A stretch of 64,000 nt of DNA from Yamagishiella unicocca (lineage: Eukaryota > Chlorophyta > Chlorophyceae > Chlamydomonadales > Volvocaceae): assembly GCA_003116995.1 (NCBI GenBank), contig BDSL01000006.1, forward strand, positions 248,001 through 312,000, given 5' to 3'. The number at the start of each line of letters is the position of its first letter. Position 1 is the first letter of the stretch. Below the pieces are notes generated by a model. That model was given only the letters and a program-made list of their open reading frames with translations. It did not search any database and was not told where the DNA came from. This document shows positions 22,874 through 34,601 of the stretch, one piece after another. The position numbers were made by a program, and so were the translations under genes.

Positions 22874-25800
22874 ATGAAGCACTGCTTACCTATACTACTG
22901 TTATTGCAGCTGCTAGTTACAGCAAGCGGGGCGGCGGTAAGTCCGCCCGACTAACGGTTTGCTGCTACCGAGTCAAGGACCGATCAGTATAATCACGTTG
23001 CGCAGGACCAGGAGCCTCAGCAAGAAGAAACGTTTGTTGGATCGGGTGGAAAGCCAGGCGTGTGCAGCGAAGCATGCTACCAGGTGGCCACCTGCAATGA
23101 GGAGGTCGGCGGCAGGTGCGGTGCTGCTGGACATCGCCCCGGCCCCAAGTTCTTTGGGCTCTAAGTCTGTCAGGGGAAGGAGAATAATTAAGGCCTTGAC
23201 GCTGGCCACGTCCGGTTGCGTGCGAACGCCACATGCGCAGTCCTGCCCACGTACGTGGAACGGTCACCCGACGTCCACCCCAGGACGCAACCGCAATGAC
23301 GTCTTCGTTGCGCTCATTCTTGGCATGGCCTCTTCGTGCACCAAGCCCCGCCCTTCTCCTCTCCCCCACGTCTGTCTTACCTCCTAAGTGCCAACCTACG
23401 GGTTTCCTCTCAACCTCCCCCGGGCCCTGTTCTCCTGGTTGTCCTTGTCTTTCCTTGTCTCTATGTACCCGTTGACACACGGGTTTCCTCTCCGTCCCCG
23501 GGGGCGGCATTCCAGGTGCGACTGCCCCAAGCACCTGACGGGTACGGACTGCTACCGCAACACCAGCGCCAGCCAGCTGGCAGGCTACACGCAGCTGCCG
23601 CACAAGGAGGCGTGGGACCCCATGCCCTGCCTCAACAACTGCACTCAGCGGGGGAGGTGCATCCTGGGGGCATGCGTCTGCACGCGAGGTGGGGGCGGGC
23701 GGCGGACTAGGAAGCGGGGGACGGGGGGACGGGGTGGAGGGGGACGGGGTGGAGGGGCCGTGGGGGAGGGGGCCGGTGCGCGCTGCAGTCGTACTTTGCC
23801 AGGAAGCTGATGTTCGTTTGGGGTACTTCTGTGGTGCTCCCGATGGAGCTCAGGGTGACTGTGTGTATGATGTTTGCTTGGCGAGAGGAGGGCGGCAGGC
23901 AGGTTCTCTGGGCGGGAGGAGGGGGGAGGCAGCATCTCTTTCCGCCCGGCACTTATCTCGCCAGAGCCGTCCACCGAACCTGACCCCACCCCGCCCCGCC
24001 CACGGGTCTTCCTCGAAACCCCGCCCCGCCCCACCCGACCCCGCCTCCAAGGGAACTTCACCTCCGACTGCTCCGTGTCCCTCGACTCGGCGAACAAGCC
24101 GGTGCTGCTGGCGGGTAGCGGCTACACGCCGCGAGAAAGGCGGCCGCGGATATATGTGTACGACATACCGCACAAGTATTCGTCATGGTACGGGGTGGTT
24201 TTGGTTGTGACCGCCACTATTTGCCGTGCGTACGCGTGGAGGCCTTCATCCAGCGGGGCAGCGGCAGCAGGTCCCGGTCTGCTGCTGCCCGTACATCATT
24301 TCGAAACATATCCCAGCCACGATTGTTAAAATACTCCAACATCCCCAAAGGGGATGTAGTTGTAAAGCGTATACGGCTCAGCGGTACCGCAGAGCAAGCC
24401 TCGGACCCTGCAACCCAACAACTTGCATCCCTAGGGCCCCGCCTGGTGCTAGCTGGCGCCTCTCGCGTTCCTCCGGCCCTTCCTCATCTCCGGCACTCCC
24501 GCCCCCCCTGTTCCCCAACCCCGCCCCCCCCCGCAGGCACAACCCCTTGCGCCTGGACCGGGGGCTGCACTGGGTGTTTTGGGAGCGACTGCTGGGGAGC
24601 GGGGTGGTCGTGGGGGACGGGGAGGAGGCGGTGAGGCGAGGGTGTGTGCGTGCGATGGTGGCGCTGGGTGCTGGTTCAAAAGGTGACTGAAATCACCTCT
24701 TCGGCGCCGCCGTACGTGCCCTCCGCTGCGCCGCCCAGCCGACCTACCCTGCCCTACCTCGCCCCTGCCTCGCCCCTGCCATCCGCTGTAGTGCGTGGAT
24801 AAATGCCCCTAAGCGGGTGCGTACAAGCATAGTCATAGTAAGACGAATAACATCACCGATGTGAGCTCCTTTTATACCGTTGCTAACTCGCAACATCCGC
24901 TGCTCGGCTATGCTGTGTTTACATATCACTGGCTGCTGTCCGGCCGCCTGCCCGCCCTCCAGGACTGGTACTACGTCCCGATAAAGCTGCGCTCCACCTC
25001 GGACGGATACCGCCTGCTGGAGGCGCTGTTCCACGTGCGTCAAAACTGGCCGTGGTACGACAGGTAGGTGTACGACCGGTCAGGGTCTGCGCGGTGGTAT
25101 GCATGACAGCGCGGCGCCTCGTTGTTGCCCCTCTGGTTGCTCCTCTGGACCGGAGCATGCGAAGTGACGGCTTGGTGGGCGCAGCTGCAACTGCAGCCAC
25201 AACCGCAACCACAACCAACACAGGCCGTCAGCTCCCGCTCTAGTTCCACTCCCTCACCCCGGGCCCCTCCGCCCCCCCACCCCCCCGCGCCTCCGCCTCA
25301 CAAACCAACCCCCAAAGGCTCCAGGGGCACCGCCACTTCGTACTGCACGGCGGGGACACCGGCCGCGGCGAGGTGCCGGTGGGTCGTGGTTGGTTGTCGG
25401 TTATAATGGTTGTGGAGTTCCTTGGAGTGGCCGCGTGGTCGCGCGCAAGACGTCTAATGTGTCTTTTTCTCGCATCCACGGGTCTTCCTCGAAACCCCCT
25501 CCATCCCGGCCCCCTCGCCACTCCGCCCCAACCCCTCCATCCCGGCTCCAGGGCCACGTGCGGGACGCCACTGCGAACATGACCTGGCTGCACCACTGGG
25601 GCCTCACGGTCGACTGGGAGACGTCCGGGTGGAAGGCGGCGCACCGCCCGGGCAAGGTGGGGGGCAAGGGGATCGGTGGGGCGGGCAGGCATGGGACTGG
25701 CGGGGTACGGTAGCGCTGCCTTCTGGCTGTAGAGAGGGGTCAAGGGTTCGTGTGGCAAACGAAGCGCGCGGGGTCCAGAGGGAAGTTCTACAACTGCACG

Positions 25801-28800
25801 TGGCGCAGTATTTACGACCCGGACTGCACCGTACACCCCAGGCGCGTCGATCTAAATGCTTATTCCCCCAACTTCTTACCCTTAGCTCAGCACCGTATGC
25901 GCCGTATATTCCCTCCGCAGGACGTCGTCGTTCCCATCTACTTCGGCGCCAGGCAGGGCCAGGGGCTGATCCCCGTGTCGGGGTTGCACCCGCGGGCGCT
26001 GAAGCTGCCCAGGACCCAGACCCTCCTGTTCGCGGTGCGGCGCACAGCAGGGCTGGGGGCGGGGGCTTGGGTGGGGGCTGGATGGTTACTGGATGGGTGG
26101 GTTGAGGTGGGGGCTGGCCGGATGGGTTGGTTGTCGGGTAGGTTGGTTGGGCGGCCGGATGGGTTGGTTGTCGGGTAGGTTGGTTGGGCGGCCGGATGGG
26201 TTGGTTGGTTGGGCGGCCGGATGGGTTGGTTGTCGGGTAGGTTGGTTGGGCGGCCGGATGGGTTGGGTGGCGGCTGGATGGCTTCAGATTGGGGGTGGCT
26301 GCTGCACAGAGCGGGTTGGTACGTACGACAGCCACCTTGTGGGGTGAGGGGGACTCCACGCTTACCAACCGTCAACCGCCCGCATCACTCCCAACAACTG
26401 GTCCCAACCGAGACCCAACGACTTTGCGCCACACCGGCTCACCCTGTGCGCCTACCTCCCCTGCTCGTATATCGATCCGCCGCCTGAACCCTGTCCCACT
26501 GCGCCCCACGCCATGTTTGTCGGCCGTGGATTCGCGGATTCTCTTTTAACACCCCCCGCCCTCGCTGCTCTGCCTCCCGCTCTCGCTCCAGGGCCGCATC
26601 TGCGGCGACCACAGCAAGCCCAACAAGACCAAGGAGTGGCCGCATTGCGCGACCACCCGCAGCCCGGGATACTCTCAGGGGGTCAGGCAGATGGTGGGTC
26701 GGGGAAACCGCAGGGGGTGAGGGGCCGGGGCGGGGGGCTGGGTGGGTGGTCGCAAGACCGATTAGGAAGCACCACCACTTGCAATCACCAGCACCAAGTA
26801 CAGTCACCAGTATCTTCACAATCATCTCACCACCAGCACCAGCACCAAAACCACTACTATCACCACCACAACCACCACCAGCACTACTACCATTGCCAAC
26901 GCCATCATGACCACCACAAAAACCACAAAAACCACTACAGTCATCACATTTTTAGGTGCGGGACCTGAACCTGCAGCGCCGGAGGCAATCCTGGGGCCAA
27001 TTCCCCACCCTGTCCCCTTCCAGCCGGACCCCATGCCTCATCCCTCTTCGTGCTCCGCCCCTCGCCTCCTCCCATCAGCCCTCACCCACCCCCCTTCGTC
27101 ACTCCGCACCCCTCCCCGCACCCCCCCCCACGCTGCAGGTGCACTACCACCACCACAACCGCACTGGCTACAAGGTCGTGACGGGCGATGAGCACTACCC
27201 GCTGGACCTGCTCAATTACAAGTAGGCCCTGGGGTGGGGGCGAGGACCGCAGCTGCCAGGATGTGTCATTTAGCGAGTATGGGGGGGAAGGGTAGGAATG
27301 TGGCAGAGGGTGGCGCCGGGGCCACAAGGATGAAGGGTTGCGGCGACTGAGCACTGCGGTAAGCTGTGTTTGCGATGCGGTGACCCTCTTGACGAGTCGT
27401 GCGGGGGGAGCGTCACTGGCGTGCGAAGCTCCTGGAACCCTAATCAAGGCGGCAGCGCCGCTGTTTCGGAGCCGCACAGTGCGCGGTGCGTGTGGGCAAA
27501 ATCTTGCGTGGAGCTCGCAGTTGGAAGGAGGGCGTGTACTTGGCGTAGGGCCCTTGGACGGGCACGCAGAAAATGAGAGGCTGCTGCCGCTGATGCTGCT
27601 GCCTGTGCGCTTCCCCCTCGCTTGTTTCCTGGTGACAGGTGGTGCTTGGCGCCCTCTGGGGGAGGTCATGGCCACCGTCAGGTGCGCAGACGTGGAGTGG
27701 TTTAGTGGACTCCGCCACTTCCAGTCCACGCACACCAGTGAGCTGTTCTCGCCCTTGAACCACAGCTATGGCTGGGACGGGTGGCAGTCCGCCCTTGAAC
27801 CACAGCTATGGCTGGGACGGGTGGCAATCCGCCCTTGAACCACAGCTATGGCTGGGACGGGTGGCAGTCCGCCCTTGAACCACAGCTATGGCTGGGACGG
27901 GTGGCAATCCGCCCTTGAACCACAGCTATGGCTGGGACGGGTGGCAGTCCGCCCTTGAACCACAGCTATGGCTGGGACGGGTGGCAGTCCGCCCTTGAAC
28001 CACAGCTATGGCTGGGACGGGTGGCAATCCGCCCTTGAACCACAGCTATGGCTGGGACGGGTGGCAGTCCGCCCTTGAACCACAGCTATGGCTGGGACGG
28101 GTGGCAGTCCGCCCTTGAACCACAGCTATGGCTGGGACGGGTGGCAATCCGCCCTTGAACCACAGCTATGGCTGGGACGGGTGGCAATCCGCCCTTGAAC
28201 CACAGCTATGGCTGGGACGGGTGGCAATCCGCCCTTGAACCACAGCTATGGCTGGGACGGGTGGCAATCCGCCCTTGAACCACAGCTATGGCTGGGACGG
28301 GTGGCAATCCGCCCTTGAACCACAGCTATGGCTGGGACGGGTGGCAGTCCGCCCTTGAACCACAGCTATGGCTGGGACGGGTGGCAATCCGCCCTTGAAC
28401 CACAGCTATGGCTGGGACGGGTGGCAATCCGCCCTTGAACCACAGCTATGGCTGGGACGGGTGGCAGTCCGCCCTTGAACCACAGCTATGGCTGGGACGG
28501 GTGGCAGTCCGCCCTTGAACCACAGCTATGGCTGGGACGGGTGGCAATCCGCCCTTGAACCACAGCTATGGCTGGGACGGGTGGCAATCCGCCCTTGAAC
28601 CACAGCTATGGCTGGGACGGGTGGCAATCCGCCCTTGAACCACAGCTATGGCTGGGACGGGTGGCAGTCCGCCCTTGAACCACAGCTATGGCTGGGACGG
28701 GTGGCAATCCGCCCTTGAACCACAGCTATGGCTGGGACGGGTGGCAGTCCGCCCTTGAACCACAGCTATGGCTGGGACGGGTGGCAGTCCGCCCTTGAAC

Positions 28801-30432
28801 CACAGCTATGGCTGGGACGGGTGGCAATCCGCCCTTGAACCACAGCTATGGCTGGGACGGGTGGCAATCCGCCCTTGAACCACAGCTATGGCTGGGACGG
28901 GTGGCAGTCCGCCCTTGAACCACAGCTATGGCTGGGACGGGTGGCAGTCCGCCCTTGAACCACAGCTATGGCTGGGACGGGTGGCAGTCCGCCCTTGAAC
29001 CACAGCTATGGCTGGGACGGGTGGCAGTCCGCCCTTGAACCACAGCTATGGCTGGGACGGGTGGCAATCCGCCCTTGAACCACAGCTATGGCTGGGACGG
29101 GTGGCAGTCCGCCCTTGAACCACAGCTATGGCTGGGACGGGTGGCAATCCGCCCTGCAGCTCCTGCTGGGGACCGGCGGTTAGGTGCCCTCTTGCGTCAG
29201 GGACCCACGTATTGCACTTCGCCGCTTCATGCACCCAGCAGGCCAGCCTGCTGCACGCGCCGGTCTCTGCCCACCAGCATCTAGTGGCGCGCTGAAGTAG
29301 TACATGAGGCATAATGGATGCGCGTTTGTCTGTCCAGAGAACACACGCCGGACCTCCGATCGCCGTAACTAACCCCCAACTAAACCATAACCATAAACCT
29401 CCGTAGGTTCTGGTGTCGGTCATGGGCTGCCTGCCGCTGGTGATCAGCGACTCTGTGATGCAGCCCTTCGAGCCGGAGATGGACTGGAACCTGTTCGGGA
29501 TGCGGGTGGCGCATGCGGACATACCTCGACTGCACGAGATGCTGGAGGCGGTGGACGAGCCCTCCCTGGACCGCTTGAGCGAGTCGCTGCGTTGCGCAGC
29601 CCAGCACATGATCTACAGCTCCATTGGCGGCGCGTTCATGCAAGAGAACGGCAGGTAATGGGAAGAACGAAGACAAAGGCACTGTTTGGAGTTGCCTCTC
29701 AAGAAACAGTTGGTTGCCGTCGATTGGCCTGCCAGTTAGGACAACGTGGATACGATTATGAAATCGGAAGTCCATTTATCCCACTCCGATGTTTAACTGA
29801 TAGGCCATTGGATGTACGAACTAGGCGGTTTGGGAACTGTCGTACCGCTCCAGGACCAGAGCCCACCGCATATATGAATTGCATACACCCGCGCTGTCGT
29901 ACCGCTCCAGGACCAGAGCCCACCGCATATATGAATTGCATACACCCGCGCCGTCTGAGCCCAATTCGCTCTGGATCCACACAGGTGGGACGCGTTTGAA
30001 TTCATAATGGAGATCTTGCGCATGCAGCAGACCTATCCCGGCCTGGATCCAAAGCAGTACGTTGAAAAAGATGCGGAGTTCAGGTCGTTTGTCAATTGCG
30101 GCGAACCCGACATGGTGACGTACGGCAGGAAGCTGATCAAGGCCCAACAGAAAAAATACCCGAAGTTGACGCACGAGGGTCCCGACGGCAACGAGCTCAC
30201 GTGGGAGACACTGTACAAAACAGGTTTGAACGAAGTGACGCACAAGCACTCTAAGACGCCAGACATGGCGTCGAAGAAGGGGCCACTGCCGTTGTGCAGC
30301 ACGAGCTTGTGGGACGAGGCGAAGTCCCGCTGCCGAATCAGCAAGTCCGCCATTGCGGTGTTTGCGCCCGGAGGCGCCGCCTGCGAGGACTACGGGGATG
30401 ACCTCAGCAAGTGCCCCAGGGTGTGGCCATGA
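22874..30432 (+). CDS. exostosin-family (GT47) glycosyltransferase, secreted/Golgi lumen type, with EGF-like cysteines; probably one exon missing
   Basis: Exons read: 22874-22936, 23006-23115, 23516-23688, 24052-24187, 24537-24630, 24963-25063, 25318-25372, 25552-25656, 25921-26034, 26592-26693, 27139-27221, 29407-29654, 29985-30432. All joins keep phase except 27221 to 29407. Exon 1 is a signal peptide (MKHCLPILLLLQLLVTASG). EGF-like cysteines follow (CDCPKHLTGTDC; CLNNCTQRGRC). The exostosin domain then shows RIYVYDIP, DWYYVPIKL, TWLHHWGLT, GKDVVVPIYF, VRQM/VHYHHHNRTGY, MGCLPLVISD with QPFEPEMDWNLFG, and RWDAFEFIMEIL. GT47 enzymes build cell-wall or extracellular glycans. The usual FCLAP-type segment between LLNYK and VLVSVMGCLP is not found on the plus strand; the intervening intron holds a large satellite. 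The gene may therefore be broken, or an exon was lost or misassembled. A partial pseudogene copy lies at 59736-60757. Confidence 0.85.
26105..26275 (+). repeat. imperfect tandem repeat in an exostosin intron (about 37-bp unit)
   Basis: Units built from ggatgggttggttgtcggg and taggttggttgggcggcc, four partial copies, between the exons ending at 26034 and starting at 26592. Intronic, non-coding. Confidence 0.8.
26775..26950 (+). repeat. CAN-rich simple sequence in an exostosin intron
   Basis: Degenerate (CAC/CAA/CAG)n run between the exons ending at 26693 and starting at 27139. Intronic, low complexity. Confidence 0.7.
27751..29155 (+). repeat. 40-bp satellite, 35 units
   Basis: Thirty-five head-to-tail copies of a 40-bp unit (gcccttgaaccacagctatg then gctgggacgggtggcarycc-type end, position variable A/G). 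The only variable site I see is one A/G position: 17 units carry G and 18 carry A, in irregular order. The array sits in the intron between exostosin exons 27139-27221 and 29407-29654, where a conserved exon is expected. The 40-bp period is not a multiple of three and each frame meets a stop every 120 bp, so it is not coding. Confidence 0.97.
29837..29950 (+). repeat. 57-bp tandem duplication in the last exostosin intron
   Basis: Two identical 57-bp units (29837-29893, 29894-29950). The pseudogene copy at about 60508 has only a single, slightly shorter unit, so the duplication arose here after the two copies separated, or was lost there. Confidence 0.9.
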
Positions 30433-30492
30433 ACCGGAGGCAGCGGCGGTAAGGCTGCTTACGCTAGTCCTTCAGCTGCTGCTGTTATTTGT

Positions 30493-30497
30493 TGTAA
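30493..30497 (+). terminator. TGTAA polyadenylation signal, exostosin gene
   Basis: TGTAA 60 nt after the stop at 30430-30432. Confidence 0.65.
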
Positions 30498-30584
30498 TGA
30501 GCGGAGATGTCTAAAATTTTACGAACACATGGGGCAGGGTCATGAGTGGCACGATCTCCGTTGTTACTTGCATACTTTTACGAC

Positions 30585-30732
30585 CGGTGGTGGGGTTATA
30601 AGTAGTGGCTGTCTTCGGGATGGCGGGTTTCAAGTAGTGGCTGTCTTCGGGATGGTGGGTTATACCGGTGAGTACTGGCTTTCTTCGGATGGCGGGTTAT
30701 AAGTAGTGGCTTTCTTCGGGATGGCGGGCGGG
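30585..30732 (+). repeat. short tandem repeat (about 32-bp unit, four imperfect copies)
   Basis: Unit ggttataagtagtggctktc ttcgggatggcg, repeated four times with small indels, 150 bp downstream of the exostosin gene. Confidence 0.85.
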
Positions 30733-32403
30733 CGCAACAACCTGATGGTCGCGGGCAGGAGGGTCATTACTGAATGCGGACCAGATGTATCGTGACTGGG
30801 CTGGGTCGTGGAACCTTGAATTCCAACATGTACAGGGAAAGTTGACTCCGGTGCTAGTGCAGTGTCAGATTTGGGTTGGCCGAATCTAGCATATCGGCCA
30901 GAAACTGCTGTGCTGCTGTCCGTACAAGCTGGGTTTCTGCCTCGGTCGCAACCAGGCCGACGTAGGGAAGTGGTATATTTTGTCGTTATTCTTGTCGATA
31001 ATGTCAACCGAGCTGGCATAAGCCACTCGCCTACACTATTCGCGACATACGGGTGCTTCGTCCTCTATTATCCGGGTTGCCTTTTCCAGTTGCGCATGAT
31101 TGTGTGGTGTTGCGTGGACATTCGGACGGTGGCGTACAAGTTGCGTGATAGCGTCTCTTCAGTTTACATCGCACGCAGCTGGCAAGCAAGATGTGAGCGG
31201 TCATTACTAATGATATAGTAGTAGTCGTAGCCGTTTGCGTGAACGCCCATCTCCGTCCCAGCTCCCAATGCGGATCGGCAGCGGCCAGGTGGGGCAACAA
31301 GTCGGTGGCAGCTCTGGCTGCCGCAATGAGCGCAAGTGACCACTGTGATACCATCCACAGCGATGCTATAGAAGGCGCGCGTTAGTTGTGGTTACTTTTT
31401 GGTAGGTAATGGCTGCGTGCGGTAGTTGGATTTGGACCGCGGGAGGTTGGGATAGGGCAGCTGGGGACCTGCAACGGTCGTCTAACACGTTGCATGGATT
31501 GCAGTGGCACCTTCTACCGGCGACTACCGTATGGACCAGATTGCTGACCCCATGCCGAGTAACCGGTTTTTATGCCCCCCCCTCCATGGGTCTTCCTCGA
31601 AACCCCACTGTTTTTGCGGCAGTCAACCGAAGTCCAGGTGTCCGAAGACTATGCACCAGCTACACTTCCCATGCCGAGCAACCGGTCCTTTCCTGTAACT
31701 CTCAACACACACACGGGCACAACCCCCCCCCCCACATATTTGTGACGACCTACCGTGCTGTCCCTGCTGTTTTGTCCTGCTCTGTCCGTGGTCTGCTTCC
31801 GAGAGGGGCGGCCGCGACTTGTGTGTCGGAAGTGGTGGGCTTGGACGGAGTTGCGTTAGGTACCCGCGGCGGGCGGGGACCGAATACTCAAGTACCGGTT
31901 GTTGCTGGCATTGCTCAATTTGCAAGCCAGAAGGCTACTGATGCAAGGTGCCAAGAACAGGCTCTGCCGCTGCAAATGGAGAACTGCTTAAGGCCTGCCT
32001 GCCCAGAGAGATGGTGCAGGAGGGTTGAGAGTAAACCCGAACGCCGGCGAGTCCGCAGTCCCGTTCACACGCTGGGCCACGACGCGATGCACCACCCGCA
32101 CCTCGCGGCGGGAGGCTGCAGCCCGGTATCGCGCCAGCACCCATCGGAAGGATGCAAGCGCACGGGGCTATAAGTCCATGAGCGCCAATGAGCTGCAATT
32201 CGGCCGCCAGGGGTACGGCGGTGCGGCATCTAACCGCACCGAGGCCGATCAACGCCTGGAATCACGGATATGCGCACGCCGGCACCGACCCGCCCACCAG
32301 CTTGCGGGGACAGGGCACCCGGCATGTATGTACGGCGTCAACCGGATTCCCCAGTACAACTATTGGGTCTCCCAGTTGTGGTGCATGGCTGCCCAGCTCA
32401 TAG
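30733..32403. other. unassigned 1.7 kb
   Basis: No ORF here resembles a known protein on either strand. At 31588-31606 there is an exact 19-mer (gggtcttcctcgaaacccc) otherwise seen only in two exostosin introns (24004 and 25480), preceded by a GTAACCGG motif also common in introns here. A decayed or very exon-poor plus-strand gene is possible, but I cannot define exons. Confidence 0.4.
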
Positions 32404-32509
32404 CATTCGGTCGTTCCAGACCAAAAGGTAGAACCATCGGGCACATCGCCTGACACTGAGGAAGACGTAGGAGACAGAGATCGACGTGCACCGGAACAAA
32501 GGCAAACCA
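32404..32509 (-). mobile_element. L1-like LINE 3'-end fragment (minus strand)
   Basis: About 100 bp matching the 3' UTR end also found at 33430-33530, 55140-55195 and (plus strand) 59370-59450: TCCAGACCAARAGGTAGAAC, then CATCGGGCACATCGCCTGAC. It abuts the truncated RT fragment that starts at about 32511. Confidence 0.7.
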
Positions 32510-32510
32510 C

Positions 32511-33416
32511 TTCGGACTTTTTATAGAAGCTTTGCGCGATTACATTGATGCGCAGGACGAGGGCGACCATTCCTCACACCCGAATGCTGCCCCGCGACTC
32601 GGGGGTGTTCCTGTTTCGCTGCTGTTCTACGCGGACGATATTAACCTTCTGGCCACGACGTGTGCGCGTATGGGTGAGCTGCTCCGTTACGTCGATTTTT
32701 TCTGTGATGCTTTCGGGATGCGTGCGAACGTCAAAAAATGTGAGCGAATGGTGTTTGCGCACAGCAGCGAAATCAAGGCGGCACGGGTGGCTGCCCAGTG
32801 TGAGCGGTTGCGGCTTAAGGGTGAGAGCATTCCTGCTGTTGATAAGGCGAAGTACCTGGGGCTCGTATACGGCCCCGGTTTGCCGTTTGCTACGTGTCGC
32901 CATGCACTACTTGACTCCGCGCGCGCAGCTATGTTTAGCTTAGCAGCTAAGCTGGACAGGCGTAAAATTCGGGCCCCGGACGTCAGAATGCGCACTTTTC
33001 ACGCTCGAGTGAGGTCTATCCTTACCTACGGGTGTGAGGTGTGGGGCCCTGATGCTTTAGTGGAGGCTATGGACGGTGGTCCGGTAGGCAGCCGCCGCCG
33101 GGATAGTAATAACCTTGCTAATGGCCTTTTTGAAGCCACCCTCAAGGATCCGGCCGTTCGGCTGCAAATTACGTTTATGAGGCAGGCTGCAGGAGCCTCA
33201 CGCCCCTCTCACCGGTTGCTGTTTGCGGAGCTATCCCAGCTGCCTGTGCATTACTTCATTTTCAAGTTGATCGTAGGCTTTTTCAACCGCATTGTGGAGC
33301 AGCCGGGGACACACTGCCACGCCGCCTTGGTGGAGGAGCTATGTGATGCTCTACTTGTGCCGGCCGATAGTGGGTGGGGAGCCGGCTTCCTACGGTTTTG
33401 CCGGATCATTTCGGTT
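32511..33416 (+). pseudogene. non-LTR reverse transcriptase fragment (YADD palm to thumb)
   Basis: The frame opens with GLFIEALRDYIDA (the region just before the catalytic box), then VSLLFYADDINLLAT, the RT motif C with its catalytic Asp pair, followed by MRANVKKCERM, KYLGLVYG and LTYGCEVWG, the thumb/connection region of LINE RTs. The open frame runs to 33476, but from about 33417 it reads the antisense of an unrelated L1-like 3' end. Endonuclease, RT motifs 0-B and the C-terminal domains are missing, so it is a dead fragment. Family within the LINEs is not certain; it is distinct from the Dualen and L1-like copies here. Confidence 0.8.
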
Positions 33417-34590
33417 GTTGTAACGGTTACAGTGGGTTCCAGACCAAGAGGTAGAACCATCGGGCACATCGCCTGACACTGAACAAGACGGAGGAAACAA
33501 AAACCGACATGCACCGAAACAAAGGCAAACCACCAGAACACCAAGTTGACAGGCCGTAGGCATACAGAGCAGCAGCCAGCACCCCAGGGGGAAGTTGCAC
33601 TAGAGGCTCCCCTATCAGGAACTGGCCACCAACCAACCTAACAGCCCAGCACCCGACGAACCAGTGGAGCGCCGCAACGATGCAAACATCGGAACCCGCC
33701 ACCTCTCATCCCATAAGGCACGGACCCCTAGCAGGGCTCAACACGCCTATATAGCCAGAAAGTATGAAGCACGGGAAACCCCGCTCCCCACGACAACCCG
33801 AGCCGATCAGGAATCCACCAGTACCTCAGCCGGTCCCCCGCACACAAGGCGATTGGCGACAACCCGCAAGAAAGGATGCCGAGGCCCCACTGCATCCCAG
33901 CCTTTCTGGGGAAGCCCCAGCGCAGCAAAGCCCCTCAAAAGGGCCCAAAACTCCACCACCCCACGGCGAACGGCGCGATCCAGAAGACCACTACCCGGAG
34001 TAAGAGGGGGACCACCAGCCCCCGCCTTTTTCAAGGCCGCGGCCATAAACCGGCGCCCCACCTCCATGGCAGTAATAGCCGCCAGGACTACTACATCCCA
34101 GACGCAGGACTGTACCCCGGTAGGTGCTTGCACCAACCAAACTTGCGCCCGCGTCACCCCTGCACCGAGCTGGGTCTCGAGTTGGGCAATCACTGCTTGA
34201 GCCACCGGGCAGAACCAAAAGTGGTGTAAGCGGGGGGTACCCGCCCCTGGAGACTCTCCAGCCGGCACACCGCACCCACAGGGGGCTGCTGCTGCCGTCC
34301 GCATATGAGAGTTCCCTAGGAGGGGGATCCCATCCACAGCCAACCGCCACCATCCCTCCTTATAGGCCGGCTCCCACTTCATGCCAGACCAGAGCCGCCG
34401 GAACACTTGCTGCAAGGCATTCAGGGCCGCTGGCAGGACAGGGCCGGTACCCCCAAGCGCTTCGCGCACAAATTTCTCATGCGCGGCCCGCCGGGCGTCC
34501 GCGAACTCGACCAGTTGCACAGCCATCCCAACCCGAACAGTCATATCCCGCAGCGCCAGCGGCTCCCCCCCGCCCAACCGCCACCCCAAC
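33417..34590 (-). mobile_element. L1-like LINE, 5'-truncated copy (minus strand), second family
   Basis: Minus-strand element of about 1.2 kb: the last 250 codons of ORF2 (33807 to about 34590: RLWSGMKWEPAYKEGWWRLA, CGCG then HHFWFC zinc finger, GFAALGLPQKGW) plus a 3' UTR ending near GTAACCGTTACAAC (complement, 33417). It lies directly downstream, head to tail, of a second element of the same family whose 3' UTR occupies 34602-34930. The open frame from 34790 combines that neighbour's UTR with this copy, so its first 60 codons are not real protein. Confidence 0.8.
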
Positions 34591-34601
34591 CGTGCCACCC
34601 A

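Noticed and set aside
27751..29155. Regular repeat array as a possible CRISPR
   Set aside because: Units abut directly with no unique spacers, and the host is a eukaryote; it is a plain satellite.
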